From Alectryocaccomicrobium faecavium (GTDB lineage: Bacteria; Bacillota; Clostridia; Christensenellales; Aristaeellaceae), in contig DVOT01000058.1 in assembly GCA_018713425.1 (NCBI GenBank), forward strand, positions 1 to 25,342: 25,342 nucleotides of DNA. Reading direction: 5' to 3'. The notes below the pieces were generated by a model. That model did no database searches. It worked only from the letters and a program-made list of their open reading frames with translations, and was not told the DNA's origin. Both the position numbers and the translations under genes were made by a program. Below are positions 1-6,543 of this stretch, in pieces. Position 1 is the stretch's first letter. Each line of letters starts with the position of its first letter.

Positions 1-117
1 TGCGAGTGCGAAGCTCTTGGGGTGGTCCGTCAGGCCATTGCCTTTCCATTGTACAACTTTGGCAATGAGTTGTCCCGCGCCGCGACTGGCTGCCTCGGTC
101 TTGGGGCTCTTATATAG
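1..117 (+). other. Possible 3' end of an unidentified protein gene entering from outside
   Basis: Frame 1 is open from the first base to a TAG at 115-117 and reads as a plausible hydrophobic C-terminus, with segments such as VVRQAIAFPLYNFGNELS and AATGCLGLGALI. I do not recognise the family. The frame ends about 110 bases before a terminator-like hairpin on the same strand, which fits a gene end. Frame 2 is also open here (to about 223) and looks less protein-like. The fragment is too short to decide. Confidence 0.25.
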
Positions 118-200
118 TAACAGAGGCGGGAGTACTGCAAGCCGTAGGGCGCAGCAGGACGACCATTGCGAATTGTGGATAGCTTGCTCCCCGTCCACCA

Positions 201-228
201 GCGTGTCAAAAAGACTTTTTTGACACGC
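201..228. repeat. Perfect inverted repeat with A/T-rich inner arms
   Basis: GCGTGTCAAAAA (201-212) is mirrored by TTTTTGACACGC (217-228) around a GACT loop. The A-run and T-run on the inner arms would let the hairpin act as a terminator element in either direction. It lies directly before the terminator at 231-268. Confidence 0.6.
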
Positions 229-230
229 AG

Positions 231-268
231 AAGCCGCTTCCGGCAGTTCGCCGGGGGCGGCTTTTTTT
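231..268 (+). terminator. Rho-independent terminator
   Basis: AAGCCGC (231-237) pairs with GCGGCTT (257-263), with further CCGGC/GCCGG pairing inside, and the stem runs straight into a tract of seven T. It would end transcription coming from the left edge of the window and isolate the yybS operon promoter that follows. Confidence 0.8.
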
Positions 269-296
269 GCGCAGCCTGGTTTTTTTCATTGCGTCC

Positions 297-325
297 TTGA
301 ATGCGCCGCATTTTTATGGTATACT
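297..325 (+). promoter_or_regulatory. SigA-type promoter of the yybS-rplI-dnaB operon
   Basis: The -35 TTGAAT (297-302) and -10 TATACT (320-325) are 17 bases apart, with an extended -10 TG at 317-318. Transcription would start near 332, giving a leader of about 110 bases before the TTG start at 444. That leader holds runs of eight and six T and a GCGGCC/GGCCGC hairpin (415-430) that abuts the Shine-Dalgarno sequence. Confidence 0.65.
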
Positions 326-443
326 AAGGCAACAACGGGGCGCGCGCGTTTTTTTTGGCGCGCAAAAGAACGTTTTTTGGATTGCCGCGCGTTTTGGGGC
401 GCGGGCAGGAAACCGCGGCCAGCGGGCCGCAAGGGAGGTTGCC

Positions 444-1523
444 TTGGGAGAATATTCGATCGGGCGCACGATCGCGGGCTGCGCGATTGGCCTGGCGCTG
501 GCGGTGCTGGGCATGCCAATTTTGTTGCCATTGAGCGTGTTTTTTGCGGTGCCGGTGCTGGTGCTGCTGGTGCTGTACGCGCGCTTTGGGCCGGTGAGCG
601 CGGTGATTTCGACGGCGCTGTGCGTCGCGAGCGCGGCCGGCACGATGGGCGTGGCCGGGGCGGGCGCTGCCCTGCTCCTGGTGGCGTTGCCCGCGTGCGT
701 GGGCTTCGCCTTGCTGTGGCGCAAGGCGGGCTATGGCCTGCGCATGAAGGCGGCCGTGGCCGCGCAGGCGCTGGGCTTCGCGGGTTTTTTGCTCGCCACC
801 ACGCTGGTTACGGGCATGGGGCTGGCCGACGCGTTCACGCAGATGGTGGGCGAGCAGCTGAGCGCGATGCCCGCGGGATTTGTCGATTATTATCTGGCCA
901 TGGTGGGCGCGGTGCAATTGCCGCAGGCGGAAGGCATCGATTTATTGCATGGCGTGCTGGAAGCGCAGGAGCGCGCGCAGCTTTTGGAGGAGACGTTGGC
1001 GCTGCAAAACACCATGCTGCGGCTCAGCCTGCCCACGATGATCGCCAGTTCCAGTTTGTATTCGGGGATTTTGTGCTGCCACGTGCCGTCCACCATGCTG
1101 GCGCGGCGCGGCGCGGACATAGAACACAAGACGCTGGACAAGTGGCGCTTGGGCCGGGATCTGACGATTTTTGCCGCGCTGTGCTTTGTCACGGGTCTGT
1201 ACTTTTTGCTGTTCAACCGCTCGGACGCGGCGGCGCCCGCCTATCTGGTGTTCCAGACCATTGCGGACATCGCGTTTTCCATGCAAGGTTTGGCGGCGGT
1301 CGACCGGGCGATGGTTCGCTCGGGGCAATCGCGCGGAAAGCGGACGTGGATTTTGGTGGGCCTGTTCGCCTTGAATCAGCTTACGCAATACGGCGGCATA
1401 TCGGCGCTGGCGCTCATCGGTTTCGCGAGCGCGATGTGGGGCTCGCAGGGGATCGTCACCCTGCGCCGCAAGCGGCGTAAGGCGCAAAACGACGAGGATC
1501 ACAGAAACGGAGGGGGATTTTGA
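444..1523 (+). CDS. yybS: DUF2232 (YybS-type) integral membrane protein
   Basis: A 359-residue polytopic membrane protein of the YybS/DUF2232 family, whose function is not established. The N-terminal half is almost continuous hydrophobic helix with small-residue-rich segments. A loop of about 90 residues follows, then further hydrophobic segments and a very basic tail containing LRRKRRKAQN. I chose the TTG at 444 because AAGGGAGG (431-438) lies five bases upstream and because hydrophobic YybS-like sequence starts there; the frame also stays open upstream to an ATG at 267, but that stretch covers the promoter and hairpins. The stop codon is immediately followed by the rplI ATG. Identity rests on topology and on the yybS-rplI-dnaB neighbourhood known from Bacillus and Clostridia. 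Confidence 0.75.
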   Translation: MGEYSIGRTIAGCAIGLALAVLGMPILLPLSVFFAVPVLVLLVLYARFGPVSAVISTALCVASAAGTMGVAGAGAALLLVALPACVGFALLWRKAGYGLRMKAAVAAQALGFAGFLLATTLVTGMGLADAFTQMVGEQLSAMPAGFVDYYLAMVGAVQLPQAEGIDLLHGVLEAQERAQLLEETLALQNTMLRLSLPTMIASSSLYSGILCCHVPSTMLARRGADIEHKTLDKWRLGRDLTIFAALCFVTGLYFLLFNRSDAAAPAYLVFQTIADIAFSMQGLAAVDRAMVRSGQSRGKRTWILVGLFALNQLTQYGGISALALIGFASAMWGSQGIVTLRRKRRKAQNDEDHRNGGGF

Positions 1524-1976
1524 ATGAAGGTTATCCTGCTTAGCGACGTGAAGGGAACGGGGAAAAAGGATCAGATCCTGGAAGTCTCCGATGGATACGC
1601 GCGCAATTTTCTTTTGCCGCGCAAGCTGGCGCGAGAAGCCACCAATGAGGCGCTCAACGCCATCGACACCGCCAAGCGCGCGGCCAAGCACCGCGACGAT
1701 GTGAAGCGCGAGCAGGCGGAGCAGCAGGCGCGCGAGCTGAAGGGGAAAGTCGTGATCGTGAAGATGCGCGCGGGCGAAAACGGCAAGCTGTACGGCTCTG
1801 TGACCAACGAACTGATCGCCGACGCTATGCTGGCGCAGCACGGCGTGGAAGTGGACAAGCGCAAGATCGAGCTGGAAGAGCCGGTGAAGGCCGTGGGGCA
1901 GGTGCTGGCCACCGTGCGCCTGGCCGCGGGCGTTTCCACGCGGATGATCGTGAACATTGTGGCTGAGGAAAAGTAA
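1524..1976 (+). CDS. rplI: Large ribosomal subunit protein bL9
   Basis: A 150-residue L9, close to the usual length of about 148. L9 binds 23S rRNA near the L1 stalk with its N-terminal domain and extends a long helix to a second RNA-binding domain. The N-terminal signature GYARNFLLPRKLA is clear, followed by a charged helix (about residues 45-80) and the C-terminal domain beginning near GENGKLYGSVT. The ATG directly follows the yybS stop, and GGAGGGGG (1509-1516) provides the ribosome binding site. dnaB begins four bases after the stop, so the three genes are very probably one transcript with coupled translation. Confidence 0.97.
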   Translation: MKVILLSDVKGTGKKDQILEVSDGYARNFLLPRKLAREATNEALNAIDTAKRAAKHRDDVKREQAEQQARELKGKVVIVKMRAGENGKLYGSVTNELIADAMLAQHGVEVDKRKIELEEPVKAVGQVLATVRLAAGVSTRMIVNIVAEEK

Positions 1977-1979
1977 ACC

Positions 1980-3314
1980 ATGGAATCACGCATTCCCCCC
2001 AACCATATGGAGGCCGAGCGCGCGGTGCTCGGCTCCATGATGCGCAGCGGCGAAGCGGTGCTGCTGGCGCAGGAAAGCCTCTCCAGCGAGGATTTTTACG
2101 ATCCCGCCAACGCGGAGATTTTTTCCGCCATGCTGGCCATCGCGGCGTTGGGCCGGCCGGTGGATCTCGTCACGCTGGATGAGGAATTGCGCCGCCGGGG
2201 CCGGCTGGACGCCCTGGGCGGCATTGACGCGTTGGTGGAACTGAGCCGCTCGGTGCCTAGCGCCGCCAACGTGAGCGCCTACATCCGCATTGTGGATTCG
2301 CGCTCCACGCTGCGCAAATTGATCCGCGCCTGCGACGCCATCAGCGAGGAATGCTACGCCCAGCGCGAGGAAACGGAAGAAGTGCTCGAGCGGGCGGAAA
2401 AGCGCATTTACGACATCGCCATGCGCCGCGGCGGGGAGCAGCTGCGCCCCATCCAGCCCATCCTGGTGGATACGTACGCGCTGATCGCCGAGATGTTTGA
2501 AAACAAGGGCCAGATTCGCGGCGTCCCCACGGGGTATACGGAACTGGACAATATGACCACCGGGCTGCACGGCGGGGAAATGATTTTGATCGCCGCGCGC
2601 CCGTCCATGGGCAAAACCGCCATCGGCATGAACATCGTGGAAAACGCGGCCATTCGCTGCAAGAAAAAGGCAGCGGTGTTTTCGCTGGAAATGCCCGCTG
2701 AGCAACTGGCGCTGCGCATGCTTTGCACAGAGGCCAAGCTCGATATGCAAAATGTGCGGCGCGGCCGCCTGGAGGAAGAAGACTGGGAAAAGCTCTCCAA
2801 CGCCATGACCACCATCAACGACGCGGCCATCTTTGTGGACGCCACCAGCGGCCTTTCCGTGGCGCAGATTCGCTCCAAGGCCCGGCGGCTGCAAATGGAG
2901 AGCGGGCTGGATCTGGTGATGATTGATTACCTGCAACTGATGTCCGCCGAAGGCCGGTTTGGCAGCCGCCAGGAGGAAGTGAGCACCATTTCGCGCATGC
3001 TGAAAGGCTTGGCGCAGGAGTTGAACGTGCCCATCATCGCGCTTTCCCAGCTTTCCCGCGCGCCCGCCGGGCGCTCGGATCACCGGCCGGTGCTCAGCGA
3101 CATCCGCGATTCCGGCGCAATCGAGCAGGACGCGGACGTGGTGATGTTCCTGCACCGCGAGGATTATTACAATATGGGCGGCGAACCGACCAACATTGCC
3201 GAGGTCATCATCGCCAAGCAGCGCAATGGCGCGCTGGGCACGGTGAACTTAATCTGGCATGGCGAATACACCTGGTTCCAGGATCCCAGCGTGCATCCCA
3301 ATGAGGCGGTGTAA
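1980..3314 (+). CDS. dnaB: Replicative DNA helicase DnaB
   Basis: A 444-residue hexameric replicative helicase (called DnaC in Bacillus subtilis). The N-terminal collar domain (about residues 1-110, starting near PPNHMEAERAVLGSM) is followed by a linker and a RecA-like motor. In the motor the Walker A RPSMGKTA sits at 207-214 with Lys212, Walker B is in VMIDYLQLM, and the segment ALSQLSR and the arginine-finger region SDIRDSGAIEQDAD follow. There is no sign of an intein or truncation. GAGGAAA at the 3' end of rplI (about 1966-1972) serves as its ribosome binding site. A weak AAGGCAA/TTGCCTT inverted repeat with a T-run at 3313-3350 might end the operon, but it overlaps the next promoter. Confidence 0.98.
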   Translation: MESRIPPNHMEAERAVLGSMMRSGEAVLLAQESLSSEDFYDPANAEIFSAMLAIAALGRPVDLVTLDEELRRRGRLDALGGIDALVELSRSVPSAANVSAYIRIVDSRSTLRKLIRACDAISEECYAQREETEEVLERAEKRIYDIAMRRGGEQLRPIQPILVDTYALIAEMFENKGQIRGVPTGYTELDNMTTGLHGGEMILIAARPSMGKTAIGMNIVENAAIRCKKKAAVFSLEMPAEQLALRMLCTEAKLDMQNVRRGRLEEEDWEKLSNAMTTINDAAIFVDATSGLSVAQIRSKARRLQMESGLDLVMIDYLQLMSAEGRFGSRQEEVSTISRMLKGLAQELNVPIIALSQLSRAPAGRSDHRPVLSDIRDSGAIEQDADVVMFLHREDYYNMGGEPTNIAEVIIAKQRNGALGTVNLIWHGEYTWFQDPSVHPNEAV

Positions 3315-3348
3315 GGCAATTAAATATTCGTTAATGCGCGTTTTTGCC

Positions 3349-3377
3349 TTGCAATCGTAATATTCATTCTTTATTAT
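3349..3377 (+). promoter_or_regulatory. SigA-type promoter of the HPr-like gene
   Basis: TTGCAA (3349-3354) and TATTAT (3372-3377) are separated by exactly 17 bases in a conspicuously AT-rich gap. The expected transcription start near 3384 gives a leader of roughly 36 bases. Confidence 0.65.
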
Positions 3378-3419
3378 GTGAGATGAGGATGCTATCTGTG
3401 AAAGGTTGGGATTCGATTT

Positions 3420-3650
3420 ATGAGAGCAGTGAATATTAAGCTTAGCCTCGCGCAAAATGTTAAATCTTTTGTTAACATTGCGAATCGTTATCCGTATGAT
3501 ATTGATCTGAGAGTGGGCCGGCACGTGGTCGATGGAAAGTCCATTTTGGGCATCTTTAGTTTGGATCTTTCTAAACCCATCACTTTGGAAGTGTACAATG
3601 ACAATTGCGATGATCTGATGGAGGACATCAAGCCTTTCCTCATCGGCTAG
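3420..3650 (+). CDS. HPr-fold protein lacking the catalytic histidine (Crh-like in residue pattern)
   Basis: A 76-residue protein that aligns without gaps to Bacillus HPr. NRYPYDIDL matches the SKYDADVNL strand, and DGKSILGIFSLDL matches the KSIMGVMSL segment around Ser46, so Ser41 here equals Ser46. The region of the phosphorylated His15 and its partner Arg17 reads SLAQN, which places Leu10 and Gln12 at those sites; it therefore cannot relay phosphate in the PTS. HPr-like proteins of this kind occur in Clostridia. By analogy with Crh, a serine-phosphorylated regulatory role is possible but not shown. The ribosome binding site is weak (AAAGG at 3401-3405, 14 bases away). The gene is a single-gene unit, more AT-rich than its neighbours. 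Confidence 0.75.
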   Translation: MRAVNIKLSLAQNVKSFVNIANRYPYDIDLRVGRHVVDGKSILGIFSLDLSKPITLEVYNDNCDDLMEDIKPFLIG

Positions 3651-3655
3651 AGTCC

Positions 3656-3673
3656 ATTTGCGCATGCGCAAAT
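3656..3673. repeat. Perfect 18-base palindrome
   Basis: ATTTGCGCATGCGCAAAT is a perfect palindrome five bases after the stop of the HPr-like gene. It has no loop and no T-tract, so it resembles a protein-binding site or cruciform more than a terminator, though it could stabilise the mRNA 3' end. Confidence 0.5.
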
Positions 3674-3699
3674 TTGGGGCAAAATTTCTATCGCGTATC

Positions 3700-3732
3700 G
3701 CGCGGGCGGCCGGGCCCGCGCCTCGGGTTTTT
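3700..3732 (+). terminator. Rho-independent terminator of the HPr-like gene
   Basis: GCGCGGGC (3700-3707) pairs perfectly with GCCCGCGC (3714-3721) across a six-base loop. A T-run at 3728-3732 follows after a short CTCGGG spacer. Confidence 0.6.
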
Positions 3733-3740
3733 AACGCAAG

Positions 3741-3788
3741 GGCATATTTTCGCGCTGGCGCGTAGCAGCGTGGGAATATGCCTTTTTT
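3741..3788 (+). terminator. Second terminator hairpin between converging genes
   Basis: GGCATATT (3741-3748) pairs with AATATGCC (3775-3782), with partial CGCGCT/AGCGTG pairing inside, followed by six T (3783-3788). It is oriented for + strand transcripts and would protect the convergent LacI-family gene. The minus-strand side lacks a T-run, so it is not clearly bidirectional. Confidence 0.6.
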
Positions 3789-3797
3789 GTTGGGCGG

Positions 3798-4814
3798 CTA
3801 TGCGCCGGACTGGGTGGAGGCGCGCACGATAAGCTGGGGCATATACTCCATCTTTATGGGCAGCACGCTGGCATGGGGGCGGGTAATTTTTTCGATTAGC
3901 ATATCCAGGGCGACGCGGCACGCGTGCGAGGCCATCTGATCCACGCTGGTGAGCTGCAAAATTTTGGCGATGAGCAGGTTGTCAAACCCCGCTACGGCCA
4001 TGTCTTGCGGGATGCGCAGGCCCGCTTCTTGCAGCGCGGAAATGCAACCGGCGGCAGTGGTGTCGTTCACAGCCACGATGGCCGTGGCGCTGGTGTGCTG
4101 GGCCAAAAGCCGCTTGGTGAGCGAATAGCCGCAATCGTATTCATAGGCGGTGTCGTGAATTTCCTGTTCGGCGGTTTCCGTTAGCACCTGGATGCGGTGT
4201 TCCAGCCCCACTTCGCTGAAACAGGCGTGGATGCCTTCCAGCCGGTATTTGCGGGCGCTGGTGATGTTGGACAGGGGGCTGGAGATGTAGGCAATGTCGC
4301 GATGCCCCAATTTTAGCAAATGGTCCGCGAGCATGTATCCGGCCTGATAGCTGTTGAGCGACAGGGTATCCGTGAGCGTGCCGGGCTGGTTTTCGCTCAC
4401 GATCACCACCGGTAGCTCCTTGGGAATGTCCGTTTGTGGCATAAAGAGAGCCAGTATACCATCCACGGTGCCGTTGCGCAGGTATTCGAAATACGCGGCT
4501 TCGTTTTTGCTGTCGCGCAGGATGTTCAAAATGATCACATGGATGCCGCGCGCCTTGGCCTCGATTTCGATGTGCTGCAGCAAAAATGGATAATACATGT
4601 TGGAGAGGGTTGGCACCATCAGGCCCAAAGTGATGGGGTGCTTTTTGTGCTCTCTGCGGGGAATGGCATAGCCTAGCGCTTTGGCGGCCCGCAACACTTT
4701 TTCCGTCGTTTCTGGGGAGATCGAGGCGCTGGAGCGCTTGTTGAGCACAAAAGAAACGGTCGTTTGCGATACGCCCGCGAGTTGCGCCACGTCTTTGCTG
4801 GTCACTTTTCCCAT
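3798..4814 (-). CDS. LacI-family transcriptional regulator
   Basis: A 338-residue LacI/GalR-type repressor. Residues 4-25 are the helix-turn-helix (SKDVAQLAGVSQTTVSFVLN), followed by the hinge region near ISPETTEKVLRAAKALGY. The rest is a periplasmic-binding-protein-like effector domain that starts at HPITLGLMVPTLSNMYY and includes the family segments GHRDIAYIS, NDTTAAGCISAL and VAGFDN. The ATG at 4814 follows GGAGG (4820-4824) by five bases, and MGKVTSKDVAQLAG is the standard family start; the frame continues upstream to 4961 only through the promoter. No sugar operon is adjacent, so the inducer and targets cannot be named. It probably represses itself through the inverted repeat at 4839-4868. 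Confidence 0.93.
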   Translation of the reverse strand: MGKVTSKDVAQLAGVSQTTVSFVLNKRSSASISPETTEKVLRAAKALGYAIPRREHKKHPITLGLMVPTLSNMYYPFLLQHIEIEAKARGIHVIILNILRDSKNEAAYFEYLRNGTVDGILALFMPQTDIPKELPVVIVSENQPGTLTDTLSLNSYQAGYMLADHLLKLGHRDIAYISSPLSNITSARKYRLEGIHACFSEVGLEHRIQVLTETAEQEIHDTAYEYDCGYSLTKRLLAQHTSATAIVAVNDTTAAGCISALQEAGLRIPQDMAVAGFDNLLIAKILQLTSVDQMASHACRVALDMLIEKITRPHASVLPIKMEYMPQLIVRASTQSGA

Positions 4815-4838
4815 GTTGGCCTCCGGCAGTGAAGATGG

Positions 4839-4868
4839 TTTAGCAATAGTATAATAAGAATTACTAAA
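4839..4868. promoter_or_regulatory. Candidate autoregulatory operator
   Basis: TTTAGCAAT (4839-4847) and ATTACTAAA (4860-4868) are inverted copies with one mismatch, 12 bases apart. They straddle the -10 box of the regulator's own promoter. LacI-family sites are usually more compact palindromes, so this could instead bind a dimer with spaced half-sites or another regulator. Confidence 0.45.
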
Positions 4869-4876
4869 GCTGTCAA
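4848..4876 (-). promoter_or_regulatory. Near-consensus SigA promoter of the LacI-family gene
   Basis: On the minus strand TTGACA (4876-4871) and TATACT (4853-4848) are 17 bases apart. This is the closest match to consensus in the window, which suits a gene kept low by autorepression. Confidence 0.8.
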
Positions 4877-4880
4877 GAAG

Positions 4881-5190
4881 GGCCGCCTCTTTTTTTGCGG
4901 CGGCCTTCGTGCTTCCCTTTGTCAATCCCTCCGTCGCGGCTACGCCGCGCCACCGTTCCACAGTTCAGCATGGTCGTTCCACTGCGCTCGCAAGCTCGCT
5001 TGTGGTACTCCCTGCTTCACTGGGCTTACTACGGCCTGTTTCCGCCACAGGCGGCGGCCTTCGTGCGCCCCTTTGATTCCAAAGGGAGGCTTTTGGACAG
5101 TGCTGCTTCATATTGGTGTAGCACTTCCAAAAGGCTCCCCTTTGAGAAAGGGGAGCTGGCGGCGTTAGCCGACTGAGGGGTTGCCTTTCT
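4881..5190. repeat. Dispersed intergenic repeat, copy A
   Basis: A non-coding mosaic of hairpins shared with copies B-E. It starts with a GGCCGCC/GGCGGCC hairpin (4881-4905) and the module TTTGTCAATCCCTCCGTC (from 4918). A segment similar to part of B and C follows (about 4954-5040), then AAAGGGAGGCTTTTGG and a core CAGTGCTGCTTCATA...TGTAGCACTTCC. It ends with the P module: CCAAAAGGCTCCCC, an AAAGGGGAGC stem, a GGCGGCGTTAGCCGAC hairpin and TGAGGGGTTGC (5127-5183). The core is nearly identical to copy D. No protein frame in it resembles a known family. Confidence 0.75.
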
Positions 5191-5243
5191 CACGGCGCGA
5201 GCGAAAATTGCCGAGACCGCCGCGTTTTGACACGGTTTCTGTC

Positions 5244-5272
5244 TTGTACCAATCCCCATGATGTGGTATAAT
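5244..5272 (+). promoter_or_regulatory. Extended -10 promoter of the PLP enzyme gene
   Basis: TATAAT (5267-5272) is preceded by TGG, giving a full extended -10, with a weak -35 TTGTAC (5244-5249) at 17 bases. Transcription would start near 5279, giving a leader of about 67 bases. Confidence 0.7.
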
Positions 5273-5345
5273 GAAAGAAGCATCTTACAAAATCGCCTTT
5301 GCCCGCCGTTGGGCGCGGGGCAGAAAACGGCATGAGGTGAAAGAT

Positions 5346-6509
5346 ATGTTTACGTTCGATACGTTGGTGGATCGCAGCCAGACCGGCGCGGTCAAATGGG
5401 AGCGGCGCACAGAAGCGGAAAAGCAGGCGGGCATTGTGGCCATGTCTGTGGCGGATATGGAATTCCCGGTGGCGCCTTGCGTGCGCGAAGCGGTTATCCG
5501 CGCGGCGGAACACGGCATTTATGGTTATACGGATCCCAACGAGCGCTACTTTGCCGCGGTGAAGCGCTGGATGGCGCTGCGCCACGATTGGGACGTGGCG
5601 GCGGAGGACGTTACCTGCATCCATGGCGTGGTTCCGGCCATTGCCGTGTGCGTGCGCGCGTTCACGCAGGTGGGGGATGGCGTGATCATCCAGCCGCCGG
5701 TGTACCCGCCCTTCCGGCAGATGGTGGAAACGAATGGCCGCCGCGTGGTCAACAACCCGCTGATCAACGAGGGCGGGCGCTATCGCATGGATTTTGAGGA
5801 TCTGGAGCAGAAAGCCTCGGATCCGCGCGCGAAGCTGATGGTGCTTTGCAGCCCGCACAATCCGGTGGGGCGCGTGTGGACGCGCGAAGAACTGGAACGC
5901 GTGCATGAGATTTGTAAACGGCACGGCGTGATCGTGGCTTCGGACGAGATTCACTTTGACCTTCTGCCGCACGGCGCGCACACGGTGTATGCCAAAGTCG
6001 ATCCCGACGCGGTGGTGCTCACCGCCCCGAGCAAGACGTTCAATGTGCCGGGCCTGCAGCTTTCCAACGCGATCGTCAAGAACGCCGCGCGCCGGGAAGC
6101 GTTCCGCGCGGAACTGCTGGCCTGCGGCGGCTCGAACATTTCGTATTTTGGCTATGCGGCGACCTGCGCCGCCTACGAGGGCGGGGAAGAATGGCTCGAC
6201 GCGCTGCTGGACTACCTGCGCGGCAATGAAGCGCTGGCGCGCGAATTTTTCGCCAAGCGGTTCCCGCAGGTGCGCATTTCCCCGCTGGAAGGCACGTATC
6301 TTCTGTGGGCCGACTGCCGCGCGCTGGGCGTGCCGGATGAGGAGCGGGACGCGTTCCTGCGGCAGGACGCGGGCTGGATCGTGAACGCGGGCGGCATGTT
6401 TGGCGAAGAGGGCAAGGGCTTTGAACGCATCAACATCGCCCTGCCGCGCCCCGAATTGCAAAAAGCGCTGGATCGGCTGTCTCTGGCGGCGCAAAAAGTA
6501 GGATTCTGA
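5346..6509 (+). CDS. patB: MalY/PatB-type PLP-dependent aminotransferase-fold C-S lyase
   Basis: A 387-residue fold-type I PLP enzyme of the MalY/PatB group, most of which are cystathionine or other cysteine-S-conjugate beta-lyases. The N-terminal MSVADMEFPVAP and YGYTDPNERYFAAVKRW are typical of the group. SPHNPVGRVW is the cofactor and substrate region, SDEIHFDLL carries the pyridine-nitrogen Asp, and Lys230 in APSKTFNVPGLQ should bind PLP. The length is normal. The ATG at 5346 follows AGGTGA (5335-5340); the frame is open further upstream from 5271, but that would start inside the -10 box. The flippase gene starts 34 bases downstream and is probably cotranscribed. The substrate cannot be told from sequence; PatB is assigned by family only. 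Confidence 0.88.
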   Translation: MFTFDTLVDRSQTGAVKWERRTEAEKQAGIVAMSVADMEFPVAPCVREAVIRAAEHGIYGYTDPNERYFAAVKRWMALRHDWDVAAEDVTCIHGVVPAIAVCVRAFTQVGDGVIIQPPVYPPFRQMVETNGRRVVNNPLINEGGRYRMDFEDLEQKASDPRAKLMVLCSPHNPVGRVWTREELERVHEICKRHGVIVASDEIHFDLLPHGAHTVYAKVDPDAVVLTAPSKTFNVPGLQLSNAIVKNAARREAFRAELLACGGSNISYFGYAATCAAYEGGEEWLDALLDYLRGNEALAREFFAKRFPQVRISPLEGTYLLWADCRALGVPDEERDAFLRQDAGWIVNAGGMFGEEGKGFERINIALPRPELQKALDRLSLAAQKVGF

Positions 6510-6543
6510 GCCACGCGGCCGGATTTTCCCCGGAGACGGTTGC

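Noticed and set aside
3313..3350. AAGGCAA/TTGCCTT hairpin as a terminator of dnaB
   Set aside because: The stem is only seven bases with a loop of more than 20 bases, has no T-tract after it, and overlaps the -35 box of the next promoter.
4881..5283. Small open frames within repeat A
   Set aside because: They are made of repeat modules and resemble no protein; similar frames appear in the other copies only because the DNA is repeated.
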